Shown: positions 1 to 7,952 of the stretch, one piece after another | How the letters are laid out: each line of letters starts with the position of its first letter | Position numbering within the stretch: the first letter of the stretch is position 1 | NCBI GenBank assembly: GCA_950075905.1 | Contig: CATMVR010000102.1 | Span: 1-10,650 of the forward strand | Direction of reading: 5' to 3' | DNA length: 10,650 nt | DNA from: an uncultured Persicitalea sp. | GTDB lineage: Bacteria; Bacteroidota; Bacteroidia; Cytophagales; Spirosomataceae | The notes under the pieces: model-generated | What the model was told of the DNA's origin: nothing | The model's database searches: none | What the model saw: only the letters and a program-made list of their open reading frames with translations | Translations under genes and position numbers: made by a program

Positions 1-63
<63 letters not shown>

Positions 64-222
64 AAATTACTTGTGTGGCTCCGACCCGAAGGTCTCGGCC
101 TGTCTTAATCACGCTACATCTTTGCGTCTCTTCAGTATGTCAAAGAACGTTGCCCCGGGGTTGCTTTCACTCTCCCGAAACCTGTGGCAGCCCTCGTTCG
201 TGCTGCCGTTGTTCCCGATTGG
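64..222 (-). other. 16S rRNA leader (5' external transcribed spacer) with boxA-like element
   Basis: This is the region between the predicted rRNA transcription start and the mature 16S. On the minus strand it holds GTTCTTTGACATA (148-136), which resembles the boxA antitermination sequence of rRNA leaders bound by NusB/S10. A stem GGCAGC/GCTGCC (207-202 with 191-186) and a small hairpin GACC-TTCG-GGTC lie on either side. No protein gene is credible here; the short open frames on the plus strand have no family resemblance. The boxA call is by similarity only. Confidence 0.6.
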
Positions 223-227
223 GAGTG

Positions 228-258
228 CAAAAGTGGGAGGTTTTTTTTTACTGTGCAA
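228..258 (-). promoter_or_regulatory. Probable rRNA operon promoter
   Basis: On the minus strand, TTG (258-256), a 20-nt spacer containing an A9 run, and CACTTTTG (235-228) fit the Bacteroidota -33/-7 pattern TTG-N19-21-TAnnTTTG with one mismatch. The start would fall near 221, giving a leader of about 160 nt before the 16S. A second -7-like match, TATTTTTG, lies further upstream near 267-274 but has no matching -33 element. Confidence 0.55.
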
Positions 259-341
259 GCACACCGCAAAAATAATTTTAGGAGTTTTTTAGTCCACGCT
301 GATTATCAATCATTTCCACCCGAAATTTTTTTCACTTTTTC

Positions 342-698
342 TTACCCCTCCATCCCCGACGCCCGAAAGTACTCCAAGACGTGCAGCTTCAGCAGGCTCT
401 CCTGAGATAAAAGATCCCCAGAAGGTAGTGCGTGAACAAGATCCCAGTGGGGCCAGCCGTCTTCGTCGGTTCCCCTAAACTCGTAGTAGCCTGATAAGCT
501 CAGGACACTACAAATGCCGATATGCATCAGATCCTGCTTTTGCTCCTTAGTAAAGTGCAGAGCACCCTTGCCCAATTCCTGCACACCGATGAGGAACAGT
601 ACCCCGTTTAAATCGGCTGGCTTCTTCCCAATCAAGGATTCCAGCTTTTGCAGCAAGGCCTCCCACTGCATATCCAAAGTTCCTTCCATACTAATCAT
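342..698 (-). CDS. Hypothetical protein, 118 residues, coupled to AhpD-like gene
   Basis: I do not recognise the family. The product is soluble-looking, with no signal peptide or membrane segment. It has an N-terminal helical part (WEALLQKLESLIGKKPADL), a hydrophobic stretch (GVLFLIGVQELGKG) and an aromatic, acidic region (GYYEFRGTDEDGWPHWD). Its start codon overlaps the stop of the preceding gene (ATGA at 698-695), so it is probably translationally coupled to the AhpD-like protein and may act with it. An alternative start is Met4 at 689. No intrinsic terminator is evident between its stop and the rRNA promoter on the same strand. The overlap and the conserved-looking composition support a real gene; the function is unknown. 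Confidence 0.75.
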   Translation of the reverse strand: MISMEGTLDMQWEALLQKLESLIGKKPADLNGVLFLIGVQELGKGALHFTKEQKQDLMHIGICSVLSLSGYYEFRGTDEDGWPHWDLVHALPSGDLLSQESLLKLHVLEYFRASGMEG

Positions 699-1048
699 GA
701 GGGGTTAGCTACTTCAGATAGCGCTTCCCAGTACTCGAAGGCGCGCCGCAGGTGCGGAATAACGATGGTTCCCCCGATTAAGGTAGCGATGGAAAATACT
801 TCCTGTATCTGCTGATCTGTGACGCCCAATTCCTTACATTTACCTAAGTGGTATTTAACGCAATCGTCGCAGCGCAAAACCATAGAACAGGCGAGCCCGA
901 TCATTTCTTTGGTAATAACATCTACGCTACCTGGTGCATAGGTATTAGTATCGAGGTTGAAGATTCGTTTGAGGATAAGGTTATCCGAGCCCATAATTTT
1001 CTCATTCATCCGGGAGCGGTAGTCGTTGAATTCTTCTACGGAGTTCAT
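695..1048 (-). CDS. Carboxymuconolactone decarboxylase / AhpD-like family protein
   Basis: The product is 117 residues and of the size and pattern of single-domain CMD/AhpD-like proteins. The family is represented by AhpD, which uses a CxxC pair plus a nearby His to reduce peroxiredoxin partners. Here the motif is C60-D-D-C63 with H67 (CDDCVKYH), followed by the helical region KCKELGVTDQQIQEV and a C-terminal hydrophobic helix. This indicates a cytoplasmic thiol oxidoreductase rather than a true decarboxylase; the physiological partner is unknown. I chose the ATG at 1048. The frame stays open to 1099, but the extra 17 residues (MSIVHVIVPAFKLSIRF) look unlike the family. The gene overlaps the downstream 118-residue gene by 4 bp and is divergent from comF across about 60 bp. 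Confidence 0.87.
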   Translation of the reverse strand: MNSVEEFNDYRSRMNEKIMGSDNLILKRIFNLDTNTYAPGSVDVITKEMIGLACSMVLRCDDCVKYHLGKCKELGVTDQQIQEVFSIATLIGGTIVIPHLRRAFEYWEALSEVANPS

Positions 1049-1108
1049 AAAGCGTATTGAAAGTTTGAATGCAGGAACTATAACGTGAACAATTGACAAA
1101 GAGTTTGC

Positions 1109-1810
1109 ATGAGAACAAATCTCTCTAGGTACTGGTACGATTTCGTGGATTTGCTATTTCCGCGCTGCTGTGAGGCCTGTGAAAGAGCTTTGACGGGCAG
1201 CGAAGCTATCATCTGTACGGATTGCCGGGTAACATTACCCCGAATGGAGTCAGATAGCGCCCTGAGAGCAACACTCGCCTCAAAATTTGTCGGGTATCGT
1301 GAGATAAAGGGGGTATCTGCATACCTGGCCTTTACTAAGAAAGGAAAAGTACAGAACCTACTGCACGCCCTGAAATACAAAAAGCAACAGGAAGTGGGCG
1401 TGCTGTTGGGAAAAATGATGGCTCAGGAGGCAATGGCGTTCGGTACTTTTCCCAAGGTCGATTTTATAGTCAGTATACCTTTGCACAAGGATAGGCTAAA
1501 AGAACGGGGATATAATCAAAGTGATGCCTTTGCCCGGGGGCTTTCGGAAGTGACGGGCGTAGCCTGGTCGGGAGAAGCTTTGCGGCGGATTCGGTACACG
1601 CAATCGCAAACCGGCAAGTCCAAAATCGAACGGCGAAAAAATGTACAAGGGATTTTTGAGGTAGCGCAAAAGGAACAAATAGCCGGGAAAAGCATTTTAC
1701 TCGTTGATGATGTACTCACCACCGGGGCTACTCTGGAAGCGTGCACGGAAGCGCTGATTCAGGCGGGATGTAGCACAGTATATATAATGACAATAGCCGC
1801 AGCTCAGTAA
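1109..1810 (+). CDS. comF: ComF family protein (amidophosphoribosyltransferase-like)
   Basis: The product is 233 residues, the usual length for ComFC/GntX-type proteins. The N-terminus carries a zinc-binding cysteine set (C20, C21, C24 and C36xxC39). The middle has RLKERGYNQ (129-137), the family signature. The C-terminal phosphoribosyltransferase domain shows the PRPP-binding loop ILLVDDVLTTGAT (196-208). ComF proteins are needed for natural DNA uptake in several bacteria, probably in the cytoplasm with ComFA-like helicases or in processing of incoming DNA; the exact reaction is unsettled. The gene stands alone here: it is divergent from the AhpD-like gene and convergent with gldJ. No Shine-Dalgarno is visible, as usual in Bacteroidota. 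The last codons (IAAAQ) form the left arm of the terminator hairpin. Confidence 0.9.
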   Translation: MRTNLSRYWYDFVDLLFPRCCEACERALTGSEAIICTDCRVTLPRMESDSALRATLASKFVGYREIKGVSAYLAFTKKGKVQNLLHALKYKKQQEVGVLLGKMMAQEAMAFGTFPKVDFIVSIPLHKDRLKERGYNQSDAFARGLSEVTGVAWSGEALRRIRYTQSQTGKSKIERRKNVQGIFEVAQKEQIAGKSILLVDDVLTTGATLEACTEALIQAGCSTVYIMTIAAAQ

Positions 1811-1827
1811 TGAGGCTGCGGCTATTG
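1791..1827. terminator. Bidirectional terminator between comF and gldJ
   Basis: A perfect 13-bp inverted repeat, CAATAGCCGCAGC (1791-1803) and GCTGCGGCTATTG (1815-1827), with an 11-nt loop that contains the comF stop codon. A T-rich tail (ttattatttt, 1836-1845) follows on the plus strand, and an A/T-rich stretch follows on the minus side. It lies between convergent genes and could end both transcripts. The hairpin is certain; its activity is inferred. Confidence 0.7.
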
Positions 1828-1860
1828 CAATAGATTATTATTTTGCCTTGTCTTTTAGGC

Positions 1861-3111
1861 TTAGCGATTGCGTCCGGTGGAGATCATCGCGCAACGGAAT
1901 CCTACGGTAGCCGTAGAGGAATCCTGTTCCATAAAGCGACGTGTTCCGGGCGACATCCAGTAGGCCACATCAGACCATGAACCTCCCTTATAAACACGGA
2001 TATTGTCACTGATCAGCGAGTTGCTGTTTTTGGAGTCATAGTTTTTAGCCTCATCCATGTAGCCATCCCGACGCAGGGAGTTCAGATCGTTGAAGTCCAT
2101 GTAGGAAAGCGGGCGGTACACGTCCTGCACCCATTCGTTCACGTTTCCGGCCATATCGTACAAGCCGTTGTCATTGGCAGGATACGAACGAATCTCCTGC
2201 GTGATGATAGCGCCGTCGTTGGCTTTACCGGCAATACCTGCATAGTCACCACGGCCACGCTTGAAGTTGGCCAACATGGTACCCTGCTTACGACCCCGGG
2301 GTTGGCGGAGCGTAGAGCCGTCCCACGGATAAATACGCTGGTTGGACTGGTTCTCGTCGGCATATTGGGTACCAATCATCCCCTTGGCGGCGTACTCCCA
2401 CTCGGCTTCTGTGGGAAGGCGGTAGTTGGGCAATACATAGCCACTCTCCACGGAAAGGCTGGTTGGTTCGGTGGTTGAAGCCACTTCGGCCTGAGCGGGT
2501 TCCTTTTTCTTACCAAAAGAAATGCCCTTTTTAGCCTTTTGGCCATCGCCGCTCCCTTTAGCAAACATCGACAGGTTGACTGCATTGGTACGCCAGGTGC
2601 AGTAATCGGTAGCCTGCGACCAGGATACGCCTACCACCGGGTACAGGCGGAAGCCCGGGTGCCGCAAGTACATGTTTACGTACGAGTCATTGAACGACAG
2701 CGGGTTGAACCATACGTTGGTGTCAGGCAGGGCCCGGCGATAAAACTCCTCGGAGGAATCGCGCTGTACGGCGTCCAGATATTCGAGGTAATGCACGTTG
2801 GCCACCTCGGTTTCGTCCATATAGAAAGACTGAATACTCACCGTCCGCTCGAGGTTGTCGCGGGTACCCATGACGTCCTCTTCCAGCGAGCCCATGGTAA
2901 AGCGACCGCCTTCAATAAAAACCAGGTCAGGACCGGCCGGAAGCGCTTTGTACTGCTTCACCTGAAAACCATCCTCGGTATTGTAGGCCAGGCCGGTTTT
3001 AGAACTAGTCTTGCCGGGTTTAAGGCTAGTTGGTTCTTTTTTCTTACAGGAGCTGGCCACAACCAGTACCGTAAGTACCAAGGCCAGCGATCGGATACCA
3101 ATACTACGCAT
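1861..3111 (-). CDS. gldJ: Gliding motility / T9SS-associated lipoprotein GldJ (SUMF1-like fold)
   Basis: The product is 416 residues from the chosen start. It has a lipoprotein signal peptide ending ASSC (Cys22), then a formylglycine-generating-enzyme-like domain: FIEGGRFTMGS, SFYMDETEVANVHYLEYLD, YPVVGVSWSQATDYCTWR, RLPTEAEWEYAAKG, GLYDMAGNVNEWVQDV and YKGGSW...GFRCAM. The N-terminal part (TGLAYNTEDGFQ, then GPDLVFIEGG and the EDVM segment) follows GldJ more closely than GldK. GldJ is an outer-membrane lipoprotein needed for gliding and for stability of the type IX secretion component GldK. The catalytic Cys after GGSW is absent (WMSPGTRR), so it is likely structural rather than enzymatic. 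A Lys-rich low-complexity insert lies near 187-225. No gldL/M/N follow it, which also argues against GldK. The frame opens to 3153, but the -7 element at 3170-3177 and the signal peptide favour ATG 3111 (or 3120). Confidence 0.82.
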   Translation of the reverse strand: MRSIGIRSLALVLTVLVVASSCKKKEPTSLKPGKTSSKTGLAYNTEDGFQVKQYKALPAGPDLVFIEGGRFTMGSLEEDVMGTRDNLERTVSIQSFYMDETEVANVHYLEYLDAVQRDSSEEFYRRALPDTNVWFNPLSFNDSYVNMYLRHPGFRLYPVVGVSWSQATDYCTWRTNAVNLSMFAKGSGDGQKAKKGISFGKKKEPAQAEVASTTEPTSLSVESGYVLPNYRLPTEAEWEYAAKGMIGTQYADENQSNQRIYPWDGSTLRQPRGRKQGTMLANFKRGRGDYAGIAGKANDGAIITQEIRSYPANDNGLYDMAGNVNEWVQDVYRPLSYMDFNDLNSLRRDGYMDEAKNYDSKNSNSLISDNIRVYKGGSWSDVAYWMSPGTRRFMEQDSSTATVGFRCAMISTGRNR

Positions 3112-3169
3112 GCAAATCATTGCTTTTAAGTGGCTTAAATTATTGTATATCATATTGTATTACGGCTCG

Positions 3170-3177
3170 CAAAGATA
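3170..3177 (-). promoter_or_regulatory. Candidate -7 element for gldJ
   Basis: The minus strand reads TATCTTTG, an exact TAnnTTTG match. No convincing -33 TTG lies 17-23 nt upstream (the nearest TTTG is only 11 nt away). Transcription would begin near 3163, leaving a leader of 40-50 nt before ATG 3120/3111. The element sits in the 56-98 bp gap after mfd, so gldJ may be transcribed on its own. Confidence 0.4.
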
Positions 3178-3209
3178 GAAGAGTCTATCAAATTTCTCTT
3201 CATTCTCCC

Positions 3210-6200
3210 CTATCTGCTCAAATCTTCCAAAATACTTTGCGCTTCGCTCAGGCTAGTGACTTCCTGACAGATCAGGATGAGTTTTCCTTTGCTATCCTTC
3301 AAGGCCGTACGTTTAGGATGCTTTTGAATGTAATCAATTACCTTACCAAACTTGGGCGACTGAAAGAATTTGTCGTTCTGGGAAGAAACGAAGTATCCTT
3401 TCATGGTATTGCTTTTCAAAGTCAATTTTTCAAAATGAAGAATTTCTGCCGCCAGACGTAAGCGCACGGTGCGCAGAAGGTTCTGGACTTCAAGGGGTAA
3501 AGGACCAAAGCGATCCAACAGTTCGGCTTCGAAAGCATTGAGTTCGTCCTCTCCTTTCAAACTATCCAGACGCGTATATAACGACAGTCTTTCTGAAATA
3601 TTCTTTACGTAGCTCTCGGGGATAAGCGTTGCGTAGTCGGTTTCGATCTGGCAGTCGGGCAGGAGGTCCTGCGGCACAGTCAGCGTGTTAGCAAAGAGGT
3701 CCTTGAATTCGTTCTCTTTTAGCTCCTGCACGGCTTCATCGAGCATTTTGTGGTACAGCTCATAGCCCAGATCATTGACAAAGCCACTCTGCTCGGCCCC
3801 CAGCAGGTTGCCCGCCCCACGAATATCCAAATCGCGCATGGCTACCTTGAAACCATCGCCCAACTCCGAAAACTCTTCGAGGGTCTGCAAACGCTTGCGG
3901 GAGTCGTTGGTAAGCCCTGAGGTGGAGGGAGTGAGTAAGTAACAAAACGCCTTGCGGTTGGAGCGCCCCACCCGGCCCCGCATCTGATGCAGATCCGAAA
4001 GTCCAAACATGTGGGCGGAGTTGATGATAATGGTATTGGCATTGGGGATGTCGATACCTGACTCAATAATATTAGTGGAAACCAGCACGTCGTACTCACC
4101 TTCGATAAAGCGCAGCATGGCCCGCTCGAGGCGGTCGCCTTCCATCTGTCCGTGGGCTACGCCGATGCGCGCTTCCGGCACGAGACGCAGAATGATGTTG
4201 CCGATGGATTCGATATCGTTGACCCGATTGTGCACAAAGAATACCTGCCCGCCCCGGTTGATCTCGAAGCTGATGGCATCGCGGATGAACTCCTCGCTAA
4301 ACGAGTGTACCTCCGTAGTGACCGGCTGCCGGTTGGGGGGGGGGTGGCAATGACCGAAAGGTCGCGGGCACCCATGAGCGAAAAATGCAGCGTACGCGGA
4401 ATGGGCGTAGCCGTGAGGGTAAGTACATCCACATTCACCCGCATTTCTTTGAGCCGGTCCTTGGCCTTTACGCCAAACTTTTGCTCCTCATCCACAATCA
4501 GCAGGCCCAGGTCTTTGAAATTTACATCCTTATTCAGGATGCGGTGGGTACCAATCAGAATATCAATTTTGCCATCAGCGGCCTCTTTGAGCGTTTCCTT
4601 GATTTCTTTGGAACTCTTAAAGCGATTGATGTAGCCCACCCGGGCCGGGAAGTCAGCCAGGCGTTCGCAGAAAGTTTTGTAGTGCTGCATGGCCAAAATA
4701 GTGGTAGGTACCAGTACGGCTACCTGCTTGCTGTCGCATACGGCCTTGAAGGCGGCGCGGATGGCAACCTCCGTTTTACCAAAGCCCACATCGCCGCACA
4801 CGAGGCGATCCATGGGGTGGCTTTTCTCCATGTCGTCTTTGACGTCGTTGGTAGCTTTGGCCTGATCGGGTGTATCCTCGTAGATAAAGGAGGATTCCAG
4901 CTCGGCCTGCAAATAATTATCGCGCCCGAAGGAAAAACCGGGCGCGGCCCGGCGCTTGGCGTACAGCGCAATGAGCTCGTGGGCGATGTCTTTGAGCTGT
5001 TTTTTGACGCGTGATTTTTTGTTTTCCCACTCCGCCGAGCCCAGCTTGTTCATCGCCGGGGGGGTACCTTCCTTGCCAGTATACTTGGCAATCTTGTGCA
5101 GGTTATGCACGCTCACGTACAGTAGGTCGTTGTCGCGATACACCAGCCGTACAGCTTCCTGCTCCTGCCCGTTGACTTCCTGCTTTTCCATGCCAGCAAA
5201 ACGCCCGATGCCATAGTCCACGTGCGTTACGTAGTCGCCGGGTTGCAGGGTTTTCAACTCTTTCATCGTTATCGCCTTCGCTTTGCTGAATCGTACCTTG
5301 ATATGGTACTTATGAAAGCGGGAAAATATCTGGTGATCCGTATAGCAGGCTACTTTGAGCTGCTCGTCGATAAAGCCTTCGCGCAGGGAGATGCTCAACG
5401 GCCGGAACTTGACGAAGGGGTCAAGATCTTCAAAAATCCGTTCGAGGCGGTCGAGCTGCCGGGGCTGCTCGGCGGTAATGATATTGGTAAAGCCTTTTTC
5501 CTGATTTTCGGACAAGTCGCCGACCAACCGGGCAAAATCCTTATTAAAGGAAGGCTGCGGCTTAGAGGTGTACTGTATTTTGTTTTCGTTCTTAAAATAG
5601 AACTTCCGGCCAAACTCTACCGTCTTGAACTCCTTGATCTGATTGAGAAACCCCCGGCGGGTTTCAAACAGGGCTTCGGGTTGAGAAACTATCTGTACCC
5701 CTCCACCCGTCACTTCCTGTAAGGCATGTTGGGCTTTTTCAAACGAGTTTTCGATGATTTCCAGCGTCAGCTCCACGTCTTTGAACCAGAGCAGAGCTGT
5801 TTCGGGCAGGAAGCTCAGAAAAGACTCCCGGGTTTCGTATTCCAGCTTTTGCTGAATGTCGGGTACGATGTTGATCTGATTGACCGACTCGACAGAAAGT
5901 TGCGTCTCGGGATCGAAGGAACGCAGGCTTTCTACTTCATCGCCGAACAATTCTATGCGGTACGGGTACTCACTCGCGTACGAAAACACGTCCACGATTC
6001 CCCCACGCAGGGAGAATTGCCCGGCTTCAAACACAAAATCAGTTATTTCAAAGCCATAGTCGTGCAGAAACTCGGTCAAAAAAGCGGGATCTAGTTTTTC
6101 GCCCACCTTTATAGAAAAGGTATTGGCCAGCAGCGACCGCTTGTTGATCACCTTCTCGAAGAGGGCTTCGGGGTAGGTAACAATCTGATACGCGCCGGGT

Positions 6201-6559
6201 TTGGCTACGTTGAGCTTGTTCAGGATTTCGGCCCGCATGAGCACGTTGGCGTTGTCGATGGCCTCGTACTGGTAAGGCCGCTTGTAGGAAGTAGGATAAA
6301 AAAGGATATCCTCCGCTCCCAGCAGGCTTTGCAGATCGTTTTGAAAATAGGCTGCTTCTTCGCGGTCGCTAAGTACATACAGCGACAGGCGCGGCGTATG
6401 CTTGCGGTGCAGGGCAGCGGCTACCACGGCGTCGAGGCTACCCACCAGTCCCTTGATCTGAACGCGGGCGTCGGCGGCAGCTTTTGATTTGATCTGACTG
6501 GCGAGTAGCTGCACGTAGCTATCGCTGCTATATAGGGTTAAAAAATCCTGTATTTCCAA
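3210..6559 (-). CDS. mfd: Transcription-repair coupling factor Mfd (frameshifted at a homopolymer)
   Basis: Mfd is the ATP-driven translocase that removes RNA polymerase stalled at DNA lesions and recruits UvrA. The order is: UvrB-like N-terminal modules (about 1-330), CarD-like RNA-polymerase-interacting domain (about 435-505, LKTLQPGDYVTHVDYGIGRF), helicase lobe 1 with Walker A GDVGFGKT (589-596), DEEQ (690-693) and LTATPIPRTL, then lobe 2 with STNIIESGIDIPNANTII and QMRGRVGRSNRKAFCYLL, and a C-terminal TRCF domain. The frame shifts at a run of ten G (4335-4344, C on the coding strand): the family reading IATPPP-NRQPV needs eleven. With one base restored the protein is about 1116 residues, the normal length. 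As written, it would end after 800 residues, with the last 58 out of frame. The start appears to be TTG at 6559, since a stop lies three codons upstream and the next in-frame ATG is far inside the gene. Confidence 0.95.
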
Positions 6560-6635
6560 TGAAAATAATTATGTTAAGGGCCCGACTTTTCACCAGGGAG
6601 TAAAAAACCAGGGCCGCAAATCAAAAACACGAAAA

Positions 6636-6662
6636 GCCGTCGAAGGCAAAACCTCCGTCGGC
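6636..6662. repeat. Imperfect hairpin in the mfd-pnuC intergenic region
   Basis: GCCGTCGAAGG (6636-6646) and CCTCCGTCGGC (6652-6662) pair at 9 of 11 positions around a CAAAA loop. It lies between two divergent genes, so it is not an obvious terminator; it could be an operator or part of an mRNA leader. The rest of the gap (6560-6807) shows no riboswitch or small gene. Confidence 0.3.
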
Positions 6663-6686
6663 ACTACGATTAACAACACTTTTCCT

Positions 6687-6694
6687 ACATTTGT
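6687..6694 (+). promoter_or_regulatory. Possible -7 element for pnuC
   Basis: A TACATTTG-type match to TAnnTTTG lies about 115 bp before the pnuC start, but no TTG sits at the right -33 spacing. It is a weak call, recorded because it is the best match in the gap on the plus strand. Confidence 0.25.
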
Positions 6695-6807
6695 TGCAGG
6701 GCTGACGGGATAAATACTTCTTTGTCTTCGCACTATCTTTCAACAAAGGTAAAAGAGCAGAATACTGAAAAAGCTCCTTCACGGAAAATTAATACCTCCA
6801 AAAATCA

Positions 6808-7428
6808 ATGATTGAATGGCTGAACCTCTCCCTGCACATGGGAGAATTTGCAACAACTCCGCTCGAAATTCTGGGTTTTATCACCGGGGCCATCTGTGTG
6901 TATCTCAATACCCAGCAGAACGTGTGGGGCTGGTTTTTTGGCATCATCAACGCCGTTCTGTATGCCTTTGTATTTCTGCAAGCAAAGCTCTACGCCGATA
7001 TGGGCTTGCAGGGCTACTACTTCATAACGAGTATATACGGCTGGTGGATGTGGCTATACGGAGGAAAAAACCAGGAGTCGCTGCCCGTAAGCCGGACGCC
7101 CGTGCAGTTGTATGGACTATTCATCGGCCTGTTTGTGGCTGCTACGGTGCTGTGGGGATTTCTGCTCAACCGCTACACGGATGCCAGCCTGAGCTACGCC
7201 GACTCAGCCCTGACGGCAGCGAGCCTGCTGGGCCAGTATATGATGGCCCGCAAGTACCTCGAAAACTGGCTGGTCTGGATCGTAGCCGACTTGTGCTACG
7301 TAGGGCTGTATGTGTTCAAAGACCTGCATCTAACGGCCTTGTTGTACGCGGTATTTCTGGGATTGGCCGTGATGGGCTACGTGCAGTGGCGGCGGGCGCT
7401 CCTGCTCGATGCCCGGCAATCCTCCTAG
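6808..7428 (+). CDS. pnuC: PnuC family nicotinamide riboside transporter
   Basis: The product is 206 residues, with about seven hydrophobic segments and the family's aromatic signatures: VWGWFFGIINAVLYAFVFLQ, AKLYADMGLQGYYF, YGWWMWLYGG, then LLGQYMMARKYLENWLVWI, DLCYVGLYVFKDLHLTALLY and a final membrane helix. PnuC proteins move nicotinamide riboside across the inner membrane by facilitated diffusion, and uptake is driven by phosphorylation in the cytoplasm (NAD salvage). Relatives carry thiamine (PnuT) or riboflavin (PnuX). No TPP or other known riboswitch is visible upstream and no thiamine or riboflavin genes are adjacent, so nicotinamide riboside is the default. The start at 6808 gives a family-typical short N-terminus. 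The stop overlaps the stop of the convergent barstar gene in a shared CTAG. Confidence 0.92.
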   Translation: MIEWLNLSLHMGEFATTPLEILGFITGAICVYLNTQQNVWGWFFGIINAVLYAFVFLQAKLYADMGLQGYYFITSIYGWWMWLYGGKNQESLPVSRTPVQLYGLFIGLFVAATVLWGFLLNRYTDASLSYADSALTAASLLGQYMMARKYLENWLVWIVADLCYVGLYVFKDLHLTALLYAVFLGLAVMGYVQWRRALLLDARQSS

Positions 7429-7874
7429 CTTAGCACGCTGAAAGGAATTTCCTGCTCTTCCAGAATCTGCCGGATACGACTGCTGTCTTCAAAAAGAATT
7501 CGCAGCTCTTTTTTGGAAAAGCCCTCCTCTTCGTCTTCATCCAGCCACTTCCAGTCTTCGGCCGTAGCCTCAAAGAGATCAAGCATCAGGGATATCCTGT
7601 CTTCTGACTTTTCCTTGGAGAGCCAGTCGGAGCTATGGTCAATGAAGATCACAATTTTCTGCTCTTCGATCCATTGCAGGTCGTTGAGCAGTTCGTCGAG
7701 CGAGTCCAGGTTCTGGCCAAAGTAGTCCGGAAAGTCAAGAGCGAGAGCAATTTGCTCGTAGAAGGCTTTCAGGGTAGTAGCCTGCGAACCGTCTACACGG
7801 GCAATGTACCAACCATCAAAAGCTTGTGATGGATCGGTACCGGCGGGCAGGAACAGGAAATGGGTACTTTTCAT
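7425..7874 (-). CDS. Barstar family ribonuclease inhibitor
   Basis: The product is 149 residues, cytoplasmic, with no signal. The barstar core is plain: FPDYFGQNLDSLDELLNDLQW (48-68) corresponds to barstar LPEYYGENLDALWDCLTGW, preceded by ARVDG and followed by a beta strand KIVIFID. Barstar Asp35 corresponds to D57, Glu76 to E102 and Glu80 to E106, while Trp38-Asp39 are replaced by D60-E61. It is longer than the classical 89-residue barstar, with an acidic stretch (DEDEEE, 112-117) and an extra C-terminal part ending IPFSVLS. Barstars bind and block barnase-type RNases in the cytoplasm. The gene upstream on the same strand, 78 bp away, encodes a barnase-type RNase lipoprotein, so this is most likely its dedicated inhibitor. 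The stop overlaps the pnuC stop tail-to-tail. Confidence 0.9.
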   Translation of the reverse strand: MKSTHFLFLPAGTDPSQAFDGWYIARVDGSQATTLKAFYEQIALALDFPDYFGQNLDSLDELLNDLQWIEEQKIVIFIDHSSDWLSKEKSEDRISLMLDLFEATAEDWKWLDEDEEEGFSKKELRILFEDSSRIRQILEEQEIPFSVLS

Positions 7875-7952
7875 AATAAACTCTATTTACGGCTCACACC
7901 GGAGAAGTATTTCTGCATTGTAAAGGTAAAAATACAAGTAAATGTTCTAAAA

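Noticed and set aside
71..405. Three short plus-strand open frames over the rRNA leader and promoter.
   Set aside because: The region is explained by the 16S leader and its promoter; the peptides have no recognisable features.
1049..1099. Longer N-terminus of the AhpD-like protein starting at 1099.
   Set aside because: The extra 17 residues do not fit the family and would leave almost no room for a promoter between the divergent genes.
2539..3129. A 196-residue open frame antisense to gldJ.
   Set aside because: There is no family resemblance or promoter, and the composition is typical of an antisense shadow of a well-supported gene.
4157..4344. Programmed frameshifting in mfd.
   Set aside because: A homopolymer run could permit slippage, but Mfd is normally made from one frame and no stimulatory structure is apparent; an error or slippage mutation is simpler.
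4385..5722. Long plus-strand open frames (209, 86 and 166 residues) antisense to mfd.
   Set aside because: They lie wholly within conserved Mfd motifs on the other strand and show no domain of their own.
6560..6807. Possible TPP or NAD-type riboswitch upstream of pnuC.
   Set aside because: The conserved TPP-box core sequences are absent and I cannot fold a known riboswitch pattern from the gap.
6816..7433. A 205-residue open frame on the plus strand covering almost all of pnuC in another frame.
   Set aside because: It lacks any recognisable domain, is rich in Arg/Gly/Ala as expected of a shadow frame in GC-rich codons, and the overlapping frame is a clear PnuC.
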